Origin: Camellia lanceoleosa
Taxonomy: Eukaryota; Streptophyta; Magnoliopsida; Ericales; Theaceae
Assembly: GCA_025200525.1 (NCBI GenBank)
Contig: CM045763.1
Coordinates: forward strand, 151,286,246-151,350,245
Direction of reading: 5' to 3'
Length of the DNA: 64,000 nucleotides
Every line of letters starts with the position of its first letter. Within the stretch, counting starts at the first letter, position 1. Below, piece by piece: positions 1-10,278 of the stretch. Both the position numbers and the translations under genes were made by a program. Under the pieces are notes generated by a model. That model was given only the letters and a program-made list of their open reading frames with translations, had not been told where the DNA came from and made no database searches.

Positions 1-597
1 TTTTTGCATTAAGTTCTTGATTACTTTTTGCAATTTGCCATTCCTTATTTGTGTAATCATACTTATAAGGTGCCAATAATCATTAATCACCATTAACGAC
101 ATAAACTACTTGAACTCCTCTTCATATTTGAATTCCTGTCACACATTACCCTTTTCAGATATGTGATTATGGGAGTTAAGTAACCAAAAAGTCTTCTGAG
201 TTTGATTATTTATATGATTTGTGACCATATAATCGGCCAAAGGGTTGTGATTATGCTTGCTATTTAAGAATCTAGTTCATACTTCCTACTATTTTCACCT
301 TAGTTTTTAATATTGAAAATAGTAATTTTAGGTTACTTGATGATATCTTTTTTCATGAGGTTATCAGTCCCGTATGGTATAGCTTGCATTGATGTGGTAT
401 TAGCAACTACCTTAGCATTTGGGCCACAAATTGTAGAACTTGAGAAAGTTACCAAGTTTCTCTCTCTCCCTTGTATATCTATAGTTGCTCTATCAATTGC
501 CAATTCTTGACCATTGAGGTTCATTTTATTTGTGGACCAAAAAAAAAAAAAAGAGATCCATTTTGTTTGACATCGGTATATTTATCCTACAATTTCT

Positions 598-3500
598 GTG
601 ATTCATTCTTCTTCTTCTTATCATTCGTCTAGCATTAATAATCAATTTGCTTTGTCTATGCATTCAGTTCCAGATGAAAGCTATGAAAAGCATTCAGATT
701 TTGTTAATATCAGTCCTTCACAGATTGATTCTAGCCAGTCAATTGTAAGTCCATCTGCTGCAGATAGGTTTTTGCTTTGTTGGCTAAACTAATACCTAAC
801 GCTCATATTGCCTACCATTTCAGAATCACATTCCACATCCTTATGCTGATCCTTACTGTGGTGGGTTATTCGCTTCCTATGGTCCACCAACTGTAGTAAG
901 TACTTTTGAGCTCATTGTTCGTGTTTTCCATCGGTATGCCACTATGAGTGGGCTGTCTATTTGGCTTTTGTTTAGTAGAAATTATAGAATTATCACAACT
1001 CTTGTTGCAGAATTTATACGTGTGTGTCGGTTATATTTCTTTTGGAGTGTGAAGTGTTTTCTTTTCTTTCTTTATTTTTCTCGCCTAAAAATTACTCATT
1101 CCACATCTTTCAATGGACCTGATTTTGTTAACTTCTGAATTCTTATTTGGTAAGGTTCCTTTCTTATGTACCACGTGGATGGTAAAGTTTGTTCTTTTTA
1201 TTTTATTTTATGTTTTTCAAACATATTTCAATTTTGTTTTAATGATGGCTCGTGGTTGTGTGAGGCTTGTCGAACTTCTCGAGTATGCTTCTTGAGGAAG
1301 TGTGAATCTATTTTTCTTCCTCCTACTAAACCTATGTATGCTATTGCTTTTTTGTTTTTTTTTTTTTCACATTATTTTGTTGCTTGCTTTTGTAAAGCTT
1401 TTTATGTTGGATGGAGCTTGGTGACCATCACCAAATTATATACTTGAAATTGCTAATATATGTTAAAAAAAAAAAAAGAAAGCTTCAAGTTAAATTACTT
1501 CCATGTCTAGAATTCTCAAAACTTTGAAGCACATTCTTCTCGTGTTCGGGTGCTTGATATGTTTTCAATGTCATTTTCTTCTCAGTATCCCTCTTTTGGA
1601 CTGTTGTAGTATATATTGTATATTTGTGACTCAAAGAAAATCTAGTAGAAAAATCAAAGTTGCATTTGGCATTACTTAAATTTTTAGCTTGAAATAATGA
1701 GATTGTTTTGTCTAATTAATTAGTAGGATATAACCTATGAAGTACGGATACAGATATGGACACGAACACGGACACAGCGGGGGACACGTCAATTATATAT
1801 ATATATATATATTTGATACGTAAATTAATATTATGTTATTAAACAATCAAAATTAACAAAAATTAATATTAATTCAATATATATAAATATCACTATATCT
1901 ATATTTATAGAAGTAAAAAAAATAAATAGAGAAAATCAAAAAATATATTAGAATAATTATAAATACAAAAATATATATATATAAAGGAAAAAAAAATTAT
2001 AATCTCAACCACTATGCACCAACAGGAAAATCAACTATTGCATTAGGCCATCATCATTATAAGCACTCTACAGAAAGTAATCATCATTTTATGAGCACCC
2101 AACAGCCCACTATCTTCCATATTTAATCCTAATCTAGATTTCTTCCCCCATCTTCTTTATTTAATAGGGGACTTACGTGTATATCTTAATAGGTAAACTT
2201 ATCAATAAGTTTTGTAAAAATTAATGGCCTTTTTCATCGAACACTATTAAAAAAGTCATTAATTATTAATTTTCAGTGGCAATTTGAAAATTGTCACAAA
2301 AAATGTCACTAATTATAAGTTTTAGCAACAGTTTAAAAAAATCGTTGCAAAAAAAATCACTAATTTTCAACTTTCAATGATAGTTTGAAAAATTTATTGT
2401 AGAAAAATGTCACTATTTGTAAGTTTTAAAGACAATTTATAAAAATCGCGACCAAAAAAAAAAAAAAAAAGTCACTAATTGTTAATTTTTAACGATACGC
2501 AAAAAATCTTCATAAAAAATTATTTTTAGCAATGATTTTATTAGGATTTATTTTTAATAGGACTTGATAGGAATTAAGTTCAACTATTGGGACTTATTGG
2601 TAGTTTACCCTATTTTTGGTATTAATTACTCCGTATTTAATATCCATTTGTAATTAGAAAAAATAAAAAAAAAATAAAAAAAAAAGAAGAGAGAAGAGAG
2701 AAGAGAGAGGCAGACGCTAGAGAAGAGAGAGATAGATGCAGACATGAGAGAAGAGTGAGAAGCGAAAGGCGAGAGTGATGGAGATCGATTGGAGATGGAG
2801 GTCGATGGAGATGGAGTAGGTTTGATTCTCTTCTCTCAATGAATGGAGATCGACGACCGACTTCGCTAGTCGTTGAGCAGGTCAGGTTCGATTCTCTTCT
2901 CTCTTTTTTTCCTTCTAATTTTAGATTTAGGTCTATTGTCTCATTTTGCTATTTCGTTTGAATTAGGTTAGGGATTTTTGATTTTTTTTTCTCTCTTCTC
3001 CTTGTCGTGTCCCATTTCAAAAAAATAAATAAATTAAACAGACATGCTAAATGGCGTGGTGTGTCCCGTATGTGTCCCTGGTGTGTCCGATACTGCTACA
3101 GCACCTATTCTGCTGTGTTTATACTTCATAGGATATAACCCTTTGTTTGTGATACACTTGAGTTAAGTAATTACCTATGAAGCATGGATACTGACATGAC
3201 ACACGAATATGGCATGGCATAGACATGCCGATACAGAAAACTTCAAAAAGTAGGACATGGACACGGACACGATTCAGACATGTCACAAATAATTATATTT
3301 TGATATTATATTATTTATGAATATATTATAAAGAGATGCGATACAGTGATGGTAGATAATAGTGTTAGGGAAAGGGGTAGTCCTAGATTAACGTAGACTA
3401 GTGTAGTAAATAGATATATGAATCTTCTTAATTTGACTAACGAAATGGCCTTGGATATAATTGAGTGGAGAAGAAAGATTCATACAACCGACCCTATTTG

Positions 3501-6500
3501 ATGGAACTTAAGCCTTGGTTTGGTATATTATATTATATAGTTATATATGTATATAATATATATAAAATTAAATAATTACTTTATGTTAAGTAAATCTTTT
3601 GTCTAATTCTCTTACATGATTTTTTACACTACTAGACCATAGTAGTTAAAAATGATACAAACAAACATATATAATTATAAGTTGACCCGGACATCCGGTT
3701 ATAAAAAAAAAAGAAAAAAGAAAATGCATATATAATTGTAATGTTTATCCCATCCTCCTAAGCCTTCTGCTAACACATTATGTATCCTTTTAATTTTTCA
3801 TTTAATTTTATGTGTTAACTTATATAGAATTGTTCTTACTAATTATACATTTTAAAGGTACAAGATATTTATGTCAAATTCTTACTTTGAAAATCAAACA
3901 TTAGCAAATGTTTAGAATGTGTTAGTCTCGTGTTTATTTTTTAGTGTTAGACATGCCAAGAAGTGACGGGCACGTTGCAAATGATTGTCAGACACTTGTA
4001 TGGACACGGAAAAAAGAGTATTGGACACGTGTCCAAGAGTGTCGAAGGAGTGTAGGGGTGTCTAACGTGGACGCATCACTTTCTTACAAGTGTATGTGCT
4101 TCTTCGTAGGTGATTATAGGAGCTTAAATCATTTTACTACTAGCATATATATATATATATATATATATATTTCTTTGAATAATATTTCTTTAGGGCAAAT
4201 TACAAAAAAAAAAAAAATCCCCTAAGGTTTGAATCTTATAACAAAACAAACCTGAGCTTTTAATTTTATTAATTTAAATCCTAATATTTTGATTTAAGTT
4301 TTCAATCTAAACCATTTATCTATTTTTGCTAAATAAAACTATTGGGAAAATAATATTTTAGTTATTAAACTCAATGAAAAATGATATTTTCGACATATTA
4401 TACCTACATGGAGTATAATGATTAAAATATCATTTTTGGTCAAAATAACATTTGTCATTAAACTCAAAGAAAAAGGATATTTTTGACATATTTCGTATAC
4501 CTACATGGAGAATAATGACTAAGGTTTTAAAAAGCGGCCGCAATTACGTAACGCCGTTACGTAACGGTTGTGGTCATTACCGCCACCCGTTACGGCCGCT
4601 ATAGCGGTGTGACGAAAATTCACATGTGTAACGGCCGTTTTGGTGTTACGTAACGGCTGTAGTAGTACTGTAACGGCTTATTAGACACCGTTACATCCTT
4701 TTACAATATTCTGAATAGTTTCCTTTTTCAAAAAAAAAAACAAAACAAAACAAAAACTTACAAAAAAAAAAAAAAAAACTCAAGTGATCAAAACCCAAAG
4801 AAAAAATCTTATATGAATTTTTTTTCTTTATATATATATTTTTTAATTTATGGCACAATTTTTATTTTATAATTATTTCATTTAATAATTGTGAATATTT
4901 TTTTATTCAGTTAGTTCATGTATTGGTAAAAAATAATTTGAAGACATTTAAAATCAATTATTCTTAAAATCATTAACTATTAAAATAAAATGTAAAAAAC
5001 TCCTTTTATAGTGATTTGAAAATACAAAATATACTGGATCACACTTAAAAATTAACAAAAAATTGATCAAAATTGATTTAAACCCCAATAAATGTGATTC
5101 TGAAAAAAAAGTATATATATGTGTGTGTGTGTGTGTGTCTCGGTAAGTTTTCTTCAAATTGTGCGAAAAATAAAAAAAATCACGGTTCCGGTTATCGCAA
5201 CTGTTACGCTATTGCGTTACATAAGCTATTACGCGACATCAAGAATCGCTTTTCAAAACCTTGATAATGACTAAAATATCATTATTCAGTCAATTTTACT
5301 TAACGAAAATAAGCAAATGATTTAGATTGAAAATAAATTAAAAGATTAGGGTTTAAATTAACAAATTAAAAACTGTGTTTATTTTCTTAGAAGGCTCAAA
5401 CCTTGGGAGTTTTTTTTTTTTGTAATTTTCCCTTTTTTAATTATTTTATTTAATGTTCTCTTGGCATAGCTTCTTGGCATAGCTCCTTCTACAATTGTAA
5501 TTTCTATTGTGGCTTGTCCAGATTCAGCCACAAATGGTGGGAATGACTCCTGCCCGGGTTGCACTGCCTCTTGATCTAGCAGAGGATGGTCCTATTTATG
5601 TCAATTCAAAACAATACCACGCAATCCTCAGAAGGAGACAGATGCGTGCAAAGCTTGAGGCCCAAAACAAACTAGTCAAAACTCGAAGGGTATGTACATT
5701 CCACTGAATCAGCTTTACTCGAAGTTGGCTTTCATTTCTCTCAACTTGCCTCTTCTCTCTCGACTTAAATACAAAAGGAACCAAGAATCATAGCTTTTGG
5801 GATGTTGTTATGCTTGGAGTTGTTTTGCATTTCATGATAGTATCATTGTTGTTAGAATCTTACAATTCAGGAATTTCGATACTAGTTTTAACCAAAACGA
5901 TTTGATTGGTTTTGTTGAATTGTAAGATATTAAATTGAGTGAATGTTATGATTCAATTGTGATTCACTACGATTTGTTACTAGTTAATTCAATTTGGTTT
6001 GCGTAATGAATGGAACATCATTTTTGCAAAAAATAAAAAAATAAAAGTATTATATTGATATATGTGCATATGATTTAGTTATATTGATATTTGTTTCATT
6101 TTAAATACTGTGTATTTTTATACGTAAAATTATATGTTATGCTGGAATTATATATTATGCTAAATAAAGTGATACTCACAATTCACAATTTGATATGAGT
6201 CACAAATCACTATTTTAACAAAATAATTTATGATTCGATTTGTGATTTGACAACAATGAATAGCATACCATTGTTGTCACGGGAGTGTTTCTCCTATTTG
6301 TTTTTTGTTGAAATCGTGGCAGATTTACAGTTGTTTTTTTGTTAAATGCAGCCTTATCTTCATGAATCTCGGCATGTGCATGCCCTAAATAGGGTTAGGG
6401 GATCTGGGGGACGCTTTCTCAGCACGAAGAAGCTTCAACAACCTGATCTGACTCCCACCCCTGATTCCCGGTGCATCTTGAATTCGATTCACTCATATAA

Positions 6501-6693
6501 AAAAGATGCATCCAAGTTTGAAATCTGTCAGTCAGAAACTGTGGAACGTGGTGCATCAATCCCTTCCTTCTCTAACGTCACAGGTGTTTCAAACGGTGAT
6601 GTTTTCCAGCAGCCATATCACAGGTTCTCAGCCATCTCTCCTCACACGGATGTTGGCAACGGAACTCGGCACTGTGCTTCGGTCATCCGGTGA
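598..6693 (+). CDS. NF-YA (CCAAT-binding factor subunit A), 5' part not resolved
   Basis: DNA-contacting subunit of the nuclear trimer NF-Y, which binds CCAAT promoter boxes with NF-YB and NF-YC. Visible exons are ~598-744, 824-895, 5522-5689 and 6352-6693. The introns have GT/AG ends and all phases are 0, giving 242 residues from 598. The second exon carries the [15 protein letters not shown] motif typical of plant NF-YA. The third carries the subunit-association helix ([15 protein letters not shown], then RAKLEAQNK). The fourth carries the DNA-binding segment ([21 protein letters not shown]) and a family-like tail ending HCASVIR. The [13 protein letters not shown] form recalls the NF-YA1/9 or 3/8 clades. 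No disruption is seen. Position 598 is GTG and only an open-frame limit; the first in-frame ATG is at 658, so the exon probably starts a little upstream and further 5' exons may lie at 1-597 or outside the window. Family is certain; the start is not. Confidence 0.93.
1735..3131. mobile_element. Non-autonomous TIR DNA transposon with 8-bp TSD (element 1)
   Basis: The ends are CTATGAAGTA and its complement TACTTCATAG. The element is flanked on both sides by the identical octamer GATATAAC (1727-1734 and 3132-3139). Subterminal regions are rich in GGACAC/GTGTCC. It is 1397 bp and has no ORF. An 8-bp TSD fits hAT or Mutator-type elements; the long GGACAC-rich ends look more Mutator-like, but this is inference. 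The interior includes another repeat family (2165-2600). Confidence 0.8.
2165..2600. repeat. Repeat family R1, nested in element 1
   Basis: Four to five degenerate subrepeats around GTCACTAATT and AGTTTTTAA, with A-runs, preceded by GGGACTTACGTGTAT and followed by a GACTTATTGG-type motif. The same sequence type recurs in inverted orientation at 58890-59150, so this is a dispersed family rather than part of element 1. Its exact ends are not resolved. Confidence 0.5.
3175..4109. mobile_element. Second TIR element of the same family as element 1
   Basis: The left end CTATGAAGCATGGATAC and the right end (complement CTACGAAGAAGCACATAC) resemble the ends of the element at 1735-3131. GGACAC, GACACG and GTGTCC motifs are again dense near both ends. 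Flanking octamers GTAATTAC and GTGATTAT match at 6 of 8 positions, suggesting a decayed TSD. It is 935 bp and non-coding, and sits 43 bp from element 1. Confidence 0.6.
4146..4170. repeat. (AT)n microsatellite
   Basis: About 12 uninterrupted AT units between the element ending at 4109 and the foldback element starting at 4192. Similar AT runs lie near 1794-1811, 8620-8640, 9498-9512 and 59158-59180. Confidence 0.9.
4192..5433. mobile_element. Long inverted-repeat (foldback) element, interrupted by a second insertion
   Basis: The termini are GGGCAAATTACA followed by an A-run and a CTAAGGTTTGA-like motif, and their inverted complement ending TGTAATTTTCCC at 5432. Similarity between the arms runs inward for roughly 150-250 bp on each side (TTTCAATCTAAA, ATGATATTTT and similar). 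The 743-bp element at 4521-5263 lies in its centre. The target duplication is unclear because the flanks are T-rich. Confidence 0.65.
4521..5263. mobile_element. Mutator-type MITE with exact 9-bp TSD
   Basis: The ends are AAGGTTTTAAAAAGCGG and CGCTTTTCAAAACCTTG, an imperfect inverted repeat. Both sides carry the same nonamer ATAATGACT (4512-4520 and 5264-5272). The ends are rich in GTAACGGC and its complement. A 9-bp TSD is the usual Mutator-like signature. It is non-coding, with short (GT)n and (AT)n runs near 5113-5138. Confidence 0.82.
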
Positions 6694-7100
6694 GACATTG
6701 GAACGAGCAAACCCTGTCAGTGGTTGGGCAATTCATCCTTGGCTTTGTCACCTTTATTTCAACTGCTTTGAGCTTACTAAAAAAAAAATAGTAGAGACAC
6801 CGTCGTGTGCTAAATTACTGTGCTGCTTGTTTTCTTCTACGCACCAAAAACTGTGTTTTGAAAGAGGTTCATGTTTGGCTTGTCATCCATGATTTAGTCT
6901 GTTATGTTGCAAGTATTTGTGATTATATCAGCCTCTTTTTTTTTTTGTTTTTTTTTTTTTTCAGACATCATTGACCTGACAAGAAATAGCAGGATATGAC
7001 ATTCTTGTTTCGGCATAAAATATTTTCTATAGAATTTTTTTTTAAAAAAAGAAAATGTTTTTCATAGAAATTAATGTATTAATAGTTGCACTAGCTGTTG
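6694..7100. other. NF-YA 3' UTR and downstream flank
   Basis: Downstream of the NF-YA stop the sequence is non-coding, with T-rich tracts around 6938-6960. An overlapping frame at 6506-6892 is a shadow of the last exon. I see no unambiguous polyadenylation signal. Confidence 0.4.
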
Positions 7101-8660
7101 ACCAATGATGTACGGGCCAATATAAAAAATATGTATGTATTTTATTTGATGATATGTGTTACAAATGAATAATATTAATTTTAATTTAAAATTGAAGTGT
7201 GATTCTACTTATTTATTTTGACAATACTAGTCCTATCATTTTATAAAATTATTACTTAAATATTTATATATAATAATTTTAATTAAATTATTTATGTATT
7301 TTAAAGTGTAATTATCATATAAAGATTTTATATGATATTATATTAAATTATAGGGAAAATTAGTGAAACATCCCTCTCTAACTTTGTGTAGTAGGAGATA
7401 TTTAAGAATTTTTTTTTAGCTAAGGTCCTCTCAACATTTTGACAGAAAATTCGACTTAGAGAAATTTTGGCCTCATCGAAGAGAAATTTCAAAATTTCTC
7501 TGTGAAATCAGAAAAATTTCTCTGTGAAAATTGAAATTTTCCCGAGTCGAGGCAAAATTTCTCTGATTCGGGCAAAATTTCTTTGAGTCAAATTTTCTCT
7601 ATGGAAATGTTGAGGGACCTGAACTACTATGAAAATATTATATATCCTTTATCTTATAAAATTTTAATATCCTTTATCTTATAAAATCTTAATATCATGA
7701 GCTTTAAAAAAAATATTCTAAATTATAAGATAGTAAAATAAACATTTGTTTAGATATTAAAAATAATAGGTAAATTGGAAGAAGAAATAGTAATATAAAA
7801 TTAAAAGTGATTCTAATTAAATAATTTTTATTTATATTTATTTGGAAAATAAAAAATATGTTGGAATAGAAGTTAATACACAATTTATGTAAAAAAAAAA
7901 ATTAATTATAAACATCTTGAAGTTCGATTAAGAAAAAAAAAATACATAGATTAATTATGTAAAGTATTAATTTTTCTTTAATTTATTCTTTTTGAATTAT
8001 TTATACATATTATATACAAGTATATAAAATTTAAATTAAATATAAATTTTTTATAATAAAGAATTTCAAGTTAAATAGAAAACTCAATATACATTAATAT
8101 TAAGATATTAACTAGCAGTTGACACGTAAAATACATGTATTATTTTTTTTAAAAAAAAAATTTGATGGTACGATGTGTGTGTTATAAATGAATAATTTTT
8201 ATTTAAAATAAAAATTAAACAATGATTTTAATTATTCATTTTTGATAATATTAACACTATCGTTCTATAAAAGTGTTATTTAAATACTTATATATATTAA
8301 TTTTATTTAAATTATTTGTGTATTTTGATAATTTTAATTCTATCGTATTATAAAGCATAATTATCATATAATAATTTTGTATGATATATATTAAATTATA
8401 AGATAGTAAAATAAATATTCATTTTGATATTAAAAATAATAGTTAAATTAGAAGAAGAATTAGTAACATAACATTAAAAGTAATTCAAACTATTTAATTT
8501 TTTTTTTATATTCATTTGGAAAATAAAAACATGTACAAATAGAAACTTTATAAAATTTATTGAAAAAATTAAGCATGAATATGTTGTAGTTGGATTATCA
8601 TATAATGATTTTATATGATATATATATATATATATATATAATTATAAGATTGTAAAATAA
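7100..8660. repeat. Degenerate direct repeat in AT-rich intergenic DNA
   Basis: The stretch starting near 7095 (AGCTGTTGACCAATGATG, then TACAAATGAATAAT, ATAATTTTAATTAAATTATTT, AATTATCATATAA) is echoed in the same order from about 8112 (GCAGTTGACACG, then TATAAATGAATAAT and so on), with a further partial echo near 8590. This suggests an old ~1-kb duplication or two copies of one repeat. There are no genes. Confidence 0.55.
7421..7621. repeat. Short inverted-repeat element
   Basis: AGGTCCTCTCAACATTTT on the left matches the complement of AAATGTTGAGGGACCT on the right. The interior is made of repeated AAATTTCTCT motifs in both orientations. It is probably a small foldback MITE; the TSD is not evident. 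Confidence 0.5.
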
Positions 8661-10236
8661 ACACTCTTAATTAAATTAAAATAATAACTATATAAAATAA
8701 ATTTAATAACAATTAATCATCTATAATATGATGTCAAAATATAGATGAACTTATTATTCAACAATTGAAAAAGTAATTCAACGAGTAAATCCAAATTTCA
8801 GAGATTCTTCGAGAGTCAAAAGTATCATTGTTGTGCAGGTTTTTCTCTTGTGAGTTGTGATTATATAAAATAGTATAGAAAAGATTTTGTACAATCAAAG
8901 TATTTGTAGTTGGATTTCTATAAAACTCAAATTGGGTTTGTAAAAGAAATATTTATCAAATAGAGTTCATATAAAATTAGTATTGGGTTTGTGGATTATA
9001 TGAATTTACGATGGAAAATATAAGAAAAAGAAGTATTTGTAAAATAGAGTCCCTATAAAATAGGTATAGTTAGTATAATTTAAATGGTAAATGAGTGGGA
9101 GCACTAATTAGTACTACCACTAATAATGTGGCAGTGGGTTCCACCCACTGCCACAATATTTTTGTGCCTTGTTTTTTTTTTCTTTTTTTTGGTTAAAAGT
9201 GGGTGCCAACTCATTAGTGGTGCTTTAGAGCATCACTTTTAGTGGGATGTATCATTGCTGAATTTAAATTGAGTTTGGGTTTGTGTAGAATGTAAATAGA
9301 AAATACATGCTGATGTGGCATTTTAAGAAAAAAGTAAACCCTTGGAATATGCCACCTAAGAAAGGAAAAAACACTACTTATATATAGATATATATGATAA
9401 GGTAGTCAAAAAAAAATAAAAAAAATATTTTTAATATTTGGTAGAAGAAAATTAATTCATAAAATATTAATTTTATAGATAGCTTAGATTAAATATATAT
9501 ATATATATATATTTTAACATATTTGATTTGAGCACTAATTAAGTATAAGGGTATATTATTGGGGCATTTTTAAAAGGTATAAAAGAAGGGGATTGTGGTT
9601 GGTGTTGTGTCTTGGGGAATAACACCCCTGTTGTGAGGCCTCATGGAGGTGTGTCTTGAACCTTTTTTGATAATTTGAACTGTTCATAGGGTGCTGCTTA
9701 AGTGTGCAACCCCCTTAAGGTTGCACACCATATGCAACCCAATTGTTAACCGTTAGATTACAATAATTGATCAAGACCATTGAATTGTTTAATCGTGAAA
9801 AAGTTGAAACCGGGGCAACCGGTTAATACTTGTATTTGCATGATTGCATCCCACTCACTTTCTGTATTTCGTCTCTATCTCTCTCTGTTCTCCTTTCTGT
9901 GTAAGGTTGAGTCAGCGTAACTGTTGATTTCCATTAACAGGGAGAAGCCCCTGTTGGGTTCGTTCCATTGACGAAGCTCTGTAGGGAACAGTATAACGGG
10001 CGATTTCCAACAACAACGTAACTACAAGGCTGTGTTGGTTCCATTGCTGAAGTGAAGCCCTTCTCTGGAACTAGATATGAGGTACGGAGCTGTCTCACTC
10101 TCTGTCTCTCTGGCCCATTCAGTTCAGCTATTTTCTCTCAACTAAACCCCCATCCTAATTTCAACCGCTCTACGCTTCGCTCCAACGGAAACCCTTTTAT
10201 TGGCAACTAACCTTTCTCTTTCTCTTTCTCAAGCGA
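8661..10236. other. Intergenic region with MITE-like hairpins
   Basis: AT-rich and non-coding. It holds a perfect hairpin at 9127-9155 (arms TGTGGCAGTGGG, 5-nt loop) inside a weaker inverted repeat at about 9090-9235, and a second hairpin near 9710-9730. Positions 9870-10236 are less AT-rich and CT-rich, and could be the 5' UTR of the FAR1-like sequence that follows. Confidence 0.5.
9127..9155. repeat. Perfect hairpin within a MITE-like inverted repeat
   Basis: Arms TGTGGCAGTGGG and CCCACTGCCACA are separated by 5 nt. Weaker flanking symmetry (ACTACCACTAAT against ATTAGTGGTGC) extends the structure to about 9090-9235. Confidence 0.6.
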
Positions 10237-10278
10237 GTGTTTGTGTTTGCACAAACAGCTAAACCATGTGAAAATGTC

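Larger units (their letters stand above)
896..5521 (+). other. 4.6-kb NF-YA intron with serial transposon insertions
   Basis: The intron runs from a GTAAGT donor after the [11 protein letters not shown] codons to a TCCAG acceptor before the exon starting IQPQMVG. Both ends are clean and the phase is 0. Positions 896-1734 hold no element I recognise; the remainder is mostly inverted-repeat transposon sequence described in separate entries. Open frames at 944-1447 have no family resemblance and are read as chance. Confidence 0.85.

Noticed and set aside
1..597. 65-codon frame 313-510 as an NF-YA first exon
   Set aside because: Hydrophobic product with no resemblance to NF-YA N-termini; no convincing splice site connecting it to 598.
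6506..6892. 128-codon open frame overlapping the last NF-YA exon
   Set aside because: It is an alternative frame of the exon and 3' UTR; the NF-YA frame has clear family homology and this one has none.
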